Translations under genes and position numbers: made by a program
Origin: Brachycybe producta
Lineage: Eukaryota > Arthropoda > Diplopoda > Playtdesmida > Andrognathidae
Assembly: GCA_036925085.1 (NCBI GenBank)
Contig: JAUPFP010000005.1
Location: forward strand, 8,376,498-8,440,497
Direction: 5' to 3'
Length of the DNA stretch: 64,000 nucleotides
In this document: one piece after another, positions 35,701 through 45,481 of the stretch
Layout: every line of letters begins with the position of its first letter
Numbering within the stretch: the first letter of the stretch is position 1
Notes under the pieces: model-generated
Told to the model about the DNA's origin: nothing
What the model saw: the letters and a program-made list of their open reading frames with translations, nothing else
Databases searched by the model: none

Positions 35701-38016
35701 ATGGCGGGCAACACTACACTTGCGCTACCTATAAGCTTATTGAACCAATGTGATGTCACATTCCCGAATCCAGACGGGGATTACAAATGTGGCGTTTATC
35801 GCATACAAATAAGTAAAAATGTAGACGCCATATTAGTTTACCCCTTAATATACAATTATATGATTTTGTATTATATGCTACGCTTCAAAATTGTCACGAA
35901 TTAAGCTGTCCTTGTGTCATTTTCAGTTTTTTAAATTACCTTATTCACAAAGGTTCCGTATATTTGCGTTACCAACAAGCGCAGCTACGAACGCTGTATG
36001 TTACATAATATACGCCGTAACGTTAGTACGTAGGCATCTTGTAAAGTTTCATTAATAAGTAAACGCATCCGCAAGTGATCATATGGCGTGAGTAAATGAT
36101 CACGTGGCGCACCATTCGTTCATTCACAAGTCTTGACCTCTAAAATTTCTTCATAGAAACCAATGGAAAAGTCATCACACTCATCAGGTGAAATTCCATT
36201 TGTTGTAAAACGGAGATTTCACGTAGAAATGAACGGTTTTAACAATGAAGTGCTAGCTAGTTTGTTATTTTTCATGCATAACAATATGTCAGGTATTATA
36301 GCATCAAAATTTGCATATTTGTCATAATAATTATTATATGCAAATTTTGCTATATCAGTAGTTTTATACCTGCCTCATTGTAAGAAGAAGTTTGTGACGT
36401 CAGAGGTTGACGTAAAATGTAGGATTTTGTCATTTAGTCTGATAGAAAAGGGATGATATGAAACGTTCTTAACAGTTTAATAAAATGGTTATTTTGCATT
36501 CGTTTATTACCCCTTTTTAATTAAGACAAAATTACATAAACCTCAATTTTCTGTCAACCCATCTGACGTCACAAGCTTCTTCTTACGCTGAGGTACGTAA
36601 ACTTCAGGTGTTATATATAAATGGGTACGTTCCAAAAAAGCAATTAAGACTAAGATCCTCAAACAGTGCTCCTTGATAAAGCCATTGCTGTGCTACGTGA
36701 AGGTATCACTGTAATTAAAAACCTTCCATAATAAATTTTATATATTTTCTTTTTTTCCAAAGGTTTAAATATGCAAAGATCTGAAGAACCGAGTAATTCG
36801 ATTGTAGTTTCGTCAGCGTCCAAATCTGTTAATACGATGGATTTGGTCGAACTGGCCAAACAGATAGAGAAGGTTTCATATTATTATTCCAACCTTCTGA
36901 ATTTTAGATTGTAAGTTTGGTTTTGACTCGAGAACGGTTAATTGTTCACTTTTCAGGCAAACGCGTTTACACGAGCAAATGCCGGTAGCAAGTTGGCTGT
37001 AATCGCAGAACAAGCTCGATTTCTACAGGAACAAGCTAGAAAAGTGTTGGAAGAAGCGAAACGAGATAATGATCTGCATCAGATCGCATGTAACTTCAAG
37101 AAGCAACCCGGACAGATGTACCACATGTATCGTTGTGCAAATGGACGCCGTTACTTCTCCATGTTATCGCCACAAGTATATTCAAATACTTTTCTTACAA
37201 GAATTTGTGATATTTCAGAATGGAACTTCAAATTTTGTTAGAAACTAGAAAAGTAATGGAATTGTTTAAAAGTTACTTCATGAATATAACTTCAAAAAAT
37301 ATGTTTTATCACATTTTTAAAGAGAAAATATTCACTTTTTTTGTCAACTTCGAAGGAAAAGAACCCAAGAACTAATACTAAACTACCGTAAAACTTTTAT
37401 TTTGAAAAATATCACAATGACATTGATTTTACTCGATTTATTCACTCTTCTAGTTTATAAGCAACTTTGAATTTCTGTTAAAATCAGCAGTTTTAAAATG
37501 AATTTTAACTGTTAGCTGAAGTTCGAACAGAAAAAAAAGCTCAATAATGAATTAAGATTGATGCTTTATGAACAAATGATTTTCAAACTCTTGTTATTCT
37601 GCGTTTCCAGGAACAAACACTTGAGGAGAAACTGAAACTGTGATAGAAACTAGAATGGTAGCTTAATCACATAAGGGTATTTTCAAGTATATTAACGTAA
37701 AAGTACCTTTAAGTGATTGAATTAGCCCTTTAATTTCTAAAACACATTCATTTGGCTCCTGAAAGACAGAATAAGCAAATTTCGAGGAGGAGCGTTTTCA
37801 CTGTGAAACTACCTTAACAAGTTTTTTTTATTTCAGGAATGGGGAACTGGATGTCCTCACGAGTTTCTTGGTTCTTACAAGTTGGAATACGACATGTCGT
37901 GGACGGAAGAGGCTGACGTTGAGCGAAAAGAAGATGAAATGAAAACAATCAACAAGATCTTGGATGCCAATAACGGCTCCAGTTCAAAACTAAGAATCAA
38001 ATTAGAGTCGAATTGA
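35701..38016 (+). CDS. C1orf50: C1orf50 homologue (DUF2452 family), four exons
   Basis: Exons are 35701-35812, 36763-36872, 36957-37175 and 37837-38016, joined by GT-AG introns; phases match (1, 0, 0) and give 206 residues, close to the 199 of human C1orf50. Exons 2-4 carry the family signature: [15 protein letters not shown] (from about residue 63), [20 protein letters not shown] (about 85-104), the block ending YFSMLSPQ, and [19 protein letters not shown] starting exon 4. The helical [17 protein letters not shown] segment looks coiled-coil-like. Exon 1 (starting [10 protein letters not shown], start context AAAATGG) has no visible similarity to the vertebrate N terminus. It is chosen because its donor phase and the total length fit; a start at 36771 in exon 2 is the alternative. 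No signal peptide or membrane segment is visible. The family has no established biochemical function that I can cite. Intron 1 holds a foldback element with a TGACGTCA site and intron 3 two MITE-A copies. It converges with DNAJC11. Confidence 0.92.
36278..36367. repeat. Small hairpin repeat in C1orf50 intron 1
   Basis: AGCATCAAAATTTGCATAT and ATATGCAAATTTTGCT are inverted, with GTCAGGTATTATA / TTTTATACCTGCC outside. It is a short foldback of about 90 bases immediately left of the next element. Confidence 0.45.
36380..36586. mobile_element. Foldback MITE with TGACGTCA in its arms, C1orf50 intron 1
   Basis: The 24-bp left arm (36380-36403, GTAAGAAGAAGTTTGTGACG onward) is inverted with one mismatch at 36563-36586. 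Each arm contains TGACGTCA, a CRE-type palindrome. The imperfect arms extend outward through TACCTGCCTCATT / GCTGAGGTA. It ends about 180 bases before exon 2. Confidence 0.65.
37228..37590. mobile_element. MITE-A copy in C1orf50 intron 3
   Basis: GTTAGAAACTAGAAAAGTAA opens and CACTCTTCTAGTTTATAAGC closes the hairpin, with AACTTTTATTTTGAAAAATA in the right arm. It begins about 50 bases after the exon 3 donor. Confidence 0.65.
37620..37830. mobile_element. MITE-A copy, internally deleted, C1orf50 intron 3
   Basis: GATAGAAACTAGAATGGTAG then CTTAATCACATAAGGGTATT is followed closely by ACCTTTAAGTGATTGAATTA and TTTCTAAAACACATTC. The central half is missing. It lies directly upstream of the exon 4 acceptor (37835-37836). 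Confidence 0.65.
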
Positions 38017-38071
38017 TAATGATTATCTTTTGTTATTAACTATAATCAAATGTTGTACATTTCTCGCATTG

Positions 38072-38098
38072 AATAAACTAATTTTACATTGAAATAAA
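38072..38098 (+). terminator. Polyadenylation signals of C1orf50
   Basis: Two AATAAA hexamers lie at 38072-38077 and 38093-38098, 56 and 77 bases after the C1orf50 stop codon (38014-38016). They predict a 3' UTR of only about 80-100 bases. This is inferred from the hexamers; the cleavage site is not visible. Confidence 0.6.
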
Positions 38099-38162
38099 CT
38101 TGTTTAGTTGTTCAACTATCCACTCTGTGTGCTAGAAAAGAAAGAAGAGACAACTTTTTAGT

Positions 38163-38168
38163 TTTATT
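38163..38168 (-). terminator. Polyadenylation signal of DNAJC11
   Basis: AATAAA on the minus strand, only 14 bases after the TAA stop (38185-38183). The 3' UTR would be about 30-40 bases. It faces the C1orf50 signals at 38072-38098, so the two convergent transcripts should end within a few tens of bases of each other or overlap. Confidence 0.55.
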
Positions 38169-38182
38169 CTTTAAAAAAAATC

Positions 38183-41100
38183 TTACTGAAACTTACATTG
38201 CTTGGGGATTTTGAGCGCTTCGGTGTCGCTCACAGTCACTTCGTGCAGCAAATTATGGAATTTGTACTGAACGTAAAGACATTTGTCTTCGCCGACACAC
38301 GGATCAAAGAAACCTGGAAGTTGTGCCTATTGTAGAAACAGTTATTACATATTTAATACAGAAAAAAGCGATATTGTTTGAAGGACAAAAAAAATGCTCA
38401 CTTTGGAAGATTCGTGAAGAATTAGTTTGGAATCCTTGACAAGACACTGTAGAGGAATTGTAACATCCATTACTTCAACTTCGGAGTGCGAGACCGTCGT
38501 TACACTTAAAATACAAGCAGAAGCAGTTATAAGCTCGTTCGAGAAAAAACAATGTGAACAAGGATCGCCTTGATTTGGATCACTGCTTTTTATTTCTAAA
38601 TCATATCAAATATATCTAACCTTAAAAGTACACGTTTTATACACATTTCTTATTGATTTAGGGTTGGAACACACAGGCGACTTTTGAAAGACTCTTTGGC
38701 GACAAAATGATGTCGAAAGTCGCTGGACTATTGTCGCAATGTATTTTCTATGTAAAGACGCCAACCTTGCCAACCTTGACAGTGAAAAGTCGCCTGTGTG
38801 CCAGAGGTTAGCGTCTTTTCATAGAAAATACGTTGACAGGCTAACAAATGTGATCACTGATCAGTACTATAGTCTACAGAACGTTTTCAAAGTTTCGAAA
38901 CAGAATGGACGGAATCTTTTATATTAAAAAAAAAATAGTGAATATGTCGAAAGTTAACACTTCTTTGATTAAATGTGCTAAATCTTGAATAAATTCCCTT
39001 TTTAATTTACATTTTACATTGTTCCTTATATAGTTAAAAATTGCAGTGACTTTAAGGACACCCTGCATTTGTTTGGATATTTTTTTATTTGTTTTTTCCA
39101 GACCTTTTTGACTTTATAAAATGATTTTATTGTACAGTTGAGTTGTTAAGTGGAATGCGAATATTTTAATATTTAAAACTTACACCGTGGCTCGGCCTAC
39201 TTTTTTAATATAGTAAAAAAATCTATAATTTTCGATTACATATTTTATGCGATAATTTGTAGTAATTTATGCGTTTGTTTAATAATCAAAGCACATTTGA
39301 AAAACAAGGTCTTAAATATTTTTTGTGTTAAAAAGGATTTTATGTATATTTTTAGTTAAGGGATCGACAAATTTCTTTAGTGTTAACCGATATTTCCTTG
39401 TTATCTATTTCGTCTTAAAAGAATTAAAACATATGGAACACCCTACACTGAGAGACTGAACTGAAAATATAATTCATGTTACCTGTCGTCGATTTTAATA
39501 AAAGTCACAATTATTCACCTTTCCCCTTCCGACAACAACTTTCCGTAAACTGCCTTAATTATCACGAGTCCCTTTTTTAGATCTTCCTGTTCAGTTATTC
39601 TATGATACGTTTCGGACATAAGCGAGACGGCCGCTTCTGCCTCTCGTCTTTTTTCTGCAACTTTTCTTGAATTCGTCTCTCTCTGTCGCTCCATTTCTCT
39701 GCAATAAACGAATTTACAACTTTTCTATCAAGATCTACGTAATTACGATTCATGCTACGACACAAAAGTGCTGACCAGAAAGACCTGCCTCTCTTTCTGT
39801 TGTTTCAGATATGGACTAACAACAAATACTTTGATGGCGTAATACGACAGAAGTGGAACGACCGTTCCGTAAAACACGGGCGTCGGTAACAAGTGTTCAG
39901 ACAAAAATATCGGAAACTGATAGTTCTGATTTCCACGTTGGACTCTAAAAAACAATAAAAAATTGGAGATTTTCATTTTCGACGAAAACAGTACGATGTT
40001 TTCCGACATATGGAGACAAACTTTATTTTCAGAGTGACACCCATCGGAATTCCAACGACCATCGTAGCACCAACAATGCTGTGCTGTGACACTTTCTTTT
40101 CGCAACCATATTCGAGTAACAATCCAAACGTTCCAATTCTACGAATATCAAAACAAATCAAAGTTTGTATTTCACTCTTAAAAATACAAAAAAAAATGAT
40201 TCTTACTTAGCAGAACCTTTCAGTTTCGTCTCTTCGGGAAACTTATGAGTGTAACTTATCATTGCAAACGTATTCGGAATACCAAACTGAAATGAATTAT
40301 TTTTTTTTTCACTTAGCTGTTTGTATTAAACACAACTCAAACTGTGGTCATTCTATCCTACAGAAGAAAAATGATGCAAAACTTGAAAGCGTTTTAGAAA
40401 CTAGAAGGGTAGCTTAATTAATCACTTAATGATTTTTTTCAGGTTAATATCTTTTAAAATAAGCTTTTTGTGATAGTTGATATCAACTTTAAGCAGACTA
40501 CTTTTTAATTTTTGTCTACGAAAAGTTTATTTTGAAATATATCAATATATTAAGTTGACTCAGCTACCTTTCTAGTTTCTAAAGGCTAGTTTATACTTGG
40601 CAAAATGTTACTATATGACGCTAAGCAAAAATTCATTATCGTTAACATATCGATTAGTATCGCAAATTGTTCATTTTCGTTATTCTGCTTCGCTTCGTTG
40701 TGGTCACACTAAACTTCACTATACATAAGAGATCCAACCAATCCTCCTTAAAAAACTAGTCAGAATAGCTTTGTTGACACATTGGAATTGCAAAAATCAA
40801 AAGGTTGAGCTGTGACTGACTGCAAAGTTAACTTCCTTTAATAACATAGAATAAAATCTTATCGAATTATCGCGCGAAAACGAAGATGCGCAAAAGGAGA
40901 AAACATTATCTTATCAAAGCGAAAAGTAACAAACTGTAAATATTTTTACTGCGAACGTTATTTTCTACATTTTGCTTCGCTTTTCGCTGCTCTTTCGCTA
41001 AGTATAAACTAATCTAACGCATTTTCAGTTTCTTCTAAACGCAAAATAACCAAAATTTGAAAAGCAGCTCATCGTAAAAAATCTTTAGAGAAATCAAAAT

Positions 41101-43211
41101 TTTAAATAATTCTCATAAAATTGCTTCTATAAAGGTTTAAGTCTGCAATATGTAAATATTTACAGAATGAACCACCTTAAAATCCAAAACAACAAACCTG
41201 CAGCGATAAAGCTAGATGACTAGTACTCGTGTCCCAAACGAGCATCGTGTTCATTGACGACTGCATTCCAGCTTTCCACGTCAGATAACCCATTGTGTGT
41301 TTGTCTAACTGACGAGCAACGACTGAAACAAAAAAATCGGGAACGTTAAAACAAAAGCACATGTTTTTAGATCGTAAATGTTTACCAGTTTGTAAACCGG
41401 GACGGATTCCGTGCGGCGTGATTTGAAATATGCCCGATATATTAGCAAAACTTCTCTTCGAGAGAGTACGAAAGAAGCGAACGCTACACAGAGGACCGTT
41501 ACCAGCTCCGAAGTCGATCTAGAAACGACAAAACAAAATAAATTTCTAACATGTCTCGTCACCTCTATTAAAAAATATCGTATCCATTTCTTACTTCCAT
41601 CCAACTTCGTGCCGATAAGATACGTCTCCAAGAACAGTTGACTGTCCCGGAACCATTTCCGTTATGAGTCGATAGCTGTCCTCCAAGCGTTACCGTGTCC
41701 TTCAACGTTAAAGGCGCTTCAATTGACTGCGATATTGTCATTCCACTCACTTCAATCTGCGGGAAACCTCTGGAACAAACGACGAGAATTATTCGTGGAA
41801 TCTTTTTTAGGAACGATTTCACGTAGCTGACAAGTAAATTTGTTAACAAGAGTTTAAATACAAAGTGAAGGTATTTTTTAGATGCAAGTTTAAAAAAAAA
41901 ATCAACGTTTGAATAATTTTTAGAATAACAAAAACAAATTTAAAGCGATGAAAACTCTTTCAAACTTCCCAGGAAAGTTTAATTTTAAATATATCACCAC
42001 AGAAATTCAATTTAAGTCTTCATTTACTCATCTAGTTTCAAGTCTCAACCAGGTCCCTCATACAAAGGTTAGGATTTACATTCGAATGCTGGGCCCAGCG
42101 AACCCAAAACATCGAGGCCACTATTTATTTAATATTCAAGGAGCAGCAAAAAAGTGCCCAAAGGCTCCAAAAAATATAATCCGGGCATTTTTTGTGTTTT
42201 AGTTGTTTTCAGGTGTTAAATATGAATAAAAAACATGACAAATTGAATTTTTTCTAAATGTGACTTTCGAAAAACGTTTACATTAAATTCAGAAAACTGT
42301 GAACTAATATTAAGGCATCAAAACAAAACAAAACGATGTTAACCTCGAATCTTCTAACGTATCGTCGTAACCATCAAATAGATCGGTTGCGTTCACGTTC
42401 ACATTGATTACTCCCTGCAACAACAACAAAAATCGAAAGAAAATGAATCGCTACGAACTTACAGAAAGAGAAAGAAACAAGTTTAATCTGGAAAGAAAAC
42501 CTTTGGATTCGTTTTCTGCTGCAGTTTCCTTTCTTCTTGCTCTCTGGCCAACCTTTCGTATTCTTCTCGAATCTCTTTCGGAGTTTTCGTCCTCTGAACT
42601 ATTTCCCATCCTTCCGTTTCGAGTCCTTTTGTACCCAAACTGTCGTAGATTGCACGGCTGTGCGCATCACTCAGGACTGAAATAACACAAGAAAGTCACT
42701 TATGAGAAAAATGCCAATTCGTTTTTAACGTATTCAGAAGAGGACCTTCATAGGCCTTTTTCGTTTTACTAAACAAAATTTCAGCTTGCTTCTTCTTCTG
42801 AATATCACAATGCTTATCAGGATGATAAAGACGGCTTAAACGACGATAAGCATTGTTGATCTCATCGGTTGTGGCCTAGAAGTAAATAAAAAATTAACTA
42901 AGAAGTCGTTCTAGTCTCGATATGACGCGAAGAACGATAGTGTAGGACAGTTGTGGCCTCTAACATTGAAATACACGGTAGACGTGCTTACAGAACCCTG
43001 CGAGAGAACCACATCTGCCGTACTCACAAAATTAAACTCATTTTCAGCTCCTTTTTAACAGAGTTTTGTCTTATTAAATTATTAAACAGGTCACTTAATA
43101 GTAGTTTCTTCGACTTACCTCTCTTGAAACGTTCAGAAAAGCATAATAATCGATATCTTGCGAATCGGGTTGCAAGTCTATTTCATCATCGTTGTCTTCG
43201 GAGGTCGCCAT
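38183..43211 (-). CDS. DNAJC11: DNAJC11 homologue, thirteen exons
   Basis: Mitochondrial J-domain protein; in vertebrates DNAJC11 associates with MICOS/SAM complexes and cristae organisation. Exons on the minus strand: 43211-43119, 42875-42746, 42676-42501, 42414-42344, 41769-41595, 41518-41386, 41322-41198, 40286-40207, 40138-40022, 39944-39789, 39698-39519, 38504-38402, 38326-38183. The model is 560 residues (human 559), with all phases consistent. It starts [13 protein letters not shown]; the J domain is about residues 20-85 with HPD at 49-51, followed by [17 protein letters not shown], then the conserved middle ([41 protein letters not shown]). The C-terminal DUF3395 region includes [38 protein letters not shown] and ALKIPKQ. 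The intron after exon 10 needs a GC donor (39788-39787) to keep frame. Intron 7 carries a MITE-A copy split by another element, and intron 11 a foldback element with 16-bp terminal repeats. I consider the identification nearly certain. Confidence 0.96.
38659..38810. mobile_element. Foldback MITE with 16-bp TIRs, DNAJC11 intron 11
   Basis: CACACAGGCGACTTTT (38670-38685) is exactly inverted at 38785-38800, and the outer ends TAGGGTTGGAA / CCAGAGGTTA are similar when inverted. A diverged relative (ATGTTGTCGCCCGTGGCTGG) lies at 57340-57530. The terminal word GGGTTGGAACACA recalls some hAT ends, but no 8-bp duplication is visible. Confidence 0.6.
40375..41180. mobile_element. MITE-A copy split by another MITE, DNAJC11 intron 7
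   Basis: The left part reads GCGTTTTAGAAACTAGAAGG, ATCTTTTAAAATAAGCTTTT, AAAAGTTTATTTTGAAATAT and CTACCTTTCTAGTTTCTAA. The family sequence resumes at about 41013 with CTAACGCATTTTCAGTTTCT and the tail GAAAAGCAGCTCATCGTAAA. It occupies most of the intron. Confidence 0.75.
40583..41013. mobile_element. Foldback MITE inserted into MITE-A
   Basis: Ends CTAGTTTATACTTGGC (40587-40602) and GCTAAGTATAAACTAA (40998-41013) are inverted. The interior has GCTTCGCTTCG and CGCTTTTCGCTGC words in inverted arrangement. TCTAA (or just TAA) is present at both junctions, so the exact duplication is ambiguous. Confidence 0.65.
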
Positions 43212-43345
43212 TTTAATTTTGTTTTCAATATTTATCGAGTTATCGATATATAACTTTCAGTATTAAATACTGAGAGAAAAAAACGCTAAAGTATGTCGTA
43301 ACATAGATGAACTCACTAAGTGTACTAAGATGGCGCTATTTTATT
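43212..43345 (-). promoter_or_regulatory. Probable 5' flank/promoter of DNAJC11
   Basis: This is the sequence immediately upstream of the DNAJC11 start codon. It contains the palindrome TATCGATA (43241-43248), about 30 bases before the ATG, and an AAGATGGCG motif (43327-43335) resembling a YY1-type initiator element. No TATA box is obvious at a convincing position. Assignment as a promoter rests on position only; the motifs could be chance in A+T-rich DNA. Confidence 0.3.
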
Positions 43346-44420
43346 TTTTTTTGCTTCGCTTACACGTACCTGAAAGGCCATCTTTGGTTACCCCAAATTG
43401 TTAATATCTACGGATGCCTCAGCTAAGCACTGCACTTCATAATTTTATAAAAAAAGTAACACCATGCCTTCAAACATTTTTTAGTCATACTAATAATAGA
43501 GTGGCTAACTTATTATTTATGCGCCATTTTGTATCCAAACCGTATTTCCCATAACACTTACGTAAAGATTAAAATGACCACAGGAAAGTTGCCCAGATAT
43601 ACAACACCCAGAATGGCCGCGACAATAAATTAACCAATGACAAATAAGAAATTAATAAACGTCATAAAAATACTGACCAATAGAAAAAAAAAATACAACA
43701 ACTATACAAAATAACATATATTGTCACTAGATTGCAGCACACCCTCTGTCTTCACGATTCATAACTTAATACATTTTTAGCCACCCTGTAAAACAATTAA
43801 ATACGACGTACAGAGTGAAGCAAAAGTCACGCCGTATATTTGTATCCAATTTTGGGCAATCCAATGAATAAGAACTTCCTTTTTGTTAAGCATAGTTAAA
43901 AATTTTAATATTATATACAAAACCTTGTAAAAGTGTCTTTTTAGAAGTATTTTCACCTAAATGAAGCCGAAATGAAAATGCAAATATCAAGTTACTTTTG
44001 GCACACCCTACACACATAATTTCTCAAATGGCAAACGATGGTTACATTCAGTTATAATTATGCTGGCTTCACACAGACCACATTGTGGCGCCACATGAAG
44101 TGGTCGTTTTTAACACAGTCCATTTGATCACCTAGTGGGTGTTCACCCAGTCCCCATCACTTTTTTTGCACCACAGTGGTGATGAGTACTTGAGTCCTGC
44201 AACAAATGGCGACCACTGCCCATTTGTTAGTAAGGATTGCTTCACACTATCCAATTAAAACATGGTCCTAGCACGATTCGTTCACATTTTTCTATGGAAA
44301 AACATGATCTGAGTGCGACTACAAATGTGAATGCCAACTACCTAAATACATTGAATTTCAGCTAAAATTCTCTCTTATGATATTTGACCACTCTTGACCA
44401 GGACTGTGCCTTGACTATAT
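43346..44420. other. Intergenic DNA upstream of DNAJC11
   Basis: It includes an inverted GCCACCCTGTA end (43781-43791) resembling a mariner terminus flanked by TA, and a region of ACCAC/GTGGT-rich inverted words (44090-44225) that could be another MITE. No gene recognised. Confidence 0.4.
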
Positions 44421-45465
44421 AGTGTGACTCGACCTTTGTTTCAAAGCTTGCTACTCTGTAGACTCCCCCCCCCCCCCCCGACTACCATCCTGATAGAGAT
44501 ATCATATGGTCACTTTCAAGATAATATTTTAATTTTTGTAAACTGTACCGAAGACTATGTGGCAAATAAACAGTTATTTTATTCAATAGTCGACTTATTT
44601 ATTCTTCAAGGCAGTAAACTACAACACACAGTCCCACCCCCCCCCCCCCCCCCAACTTCTAAAGTTTTGTGGGGAGTCTTGGCTTTATCTAAGTCAGGCT
44701 TTGGGAGTTTGGTTGTGAAGCCCTAGAAAACTGCTAGCTCCCTGAACTTCCTCTTCTGGAGAGGATTCTCTAGGAAGAGGTTCACTACAATCCAGACTTC
44801 ATTTCTAATTAGCAGCAAATGTAGTACCACACTAAAAAACATGGAAATTGCATAAAGAAAATTATTGAATATGCAGACAGAAACGCTTGTAAAAGAACAC
44901 TGAGAAATATGAAAAACGTTTGTATAGTGCTTTTTCAAGCCTTCCTTACCTTACTGTACTACCTACTGAATATGTTTCTGTGAATTTTTGTCCAAATGAA
45001 TAAAATCATCACTATCATGTTTGAAAACACATCCAGACCTACATTTTTTCTGAAACTTTGTTTCTTGTTTTCCATTAAAGATGAAAAACTAAATTACCAA
45101 ATTTTGTCTGCAAACTGTAAATTATTTGGAAATGATTTGCAAACTGTTTGCAAACAAAGTTTCCTAGTGTGTACTTGGCTTTATAATCAAGATCATACCA
45201 GTGACCCACAATAACATATTTGTATGCAAATGTTTGTAAGAGACGGACATCATGAACAGTATGTGCATTTATGAGCATCTATGGAAAGCTGCAAAAACGA
45301 ACGGCTTTATGTCTTTATACACCTGATGTTATATACAAATTTATATGCAAAAAAAAAAAAAAAACAAATAAAACAAAGTAGAATGGCCACGTAAAAATAA
45401 ATAATATAAAGTAATCATTTTAGTCTAAAATAAAGTTAAAATGTAAAATTACCAAAAATGGAAAT
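44421..45465. other. Intergenic DNA with two poly-C tracts
   Basis: Poly-C of about 15 (44465-44479) and 17 (44637-44653) bases occur 160 bases apart. The rest is A/T-rich and without coding texture; a poly-A tract at 45350-45364 precedes the LINE. Confidence 0.5.
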
Positions 45466-45481
45466 AAACATGATCAACAAT

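Noticed and set aside
38183..38205. An extra DNAJC11 splice using the strong GTAAGT within the last codons
   Set aside because: The in-frame TAA follows immediately, AATAAA lies 14 bases beyond, and protein length already matches the family.
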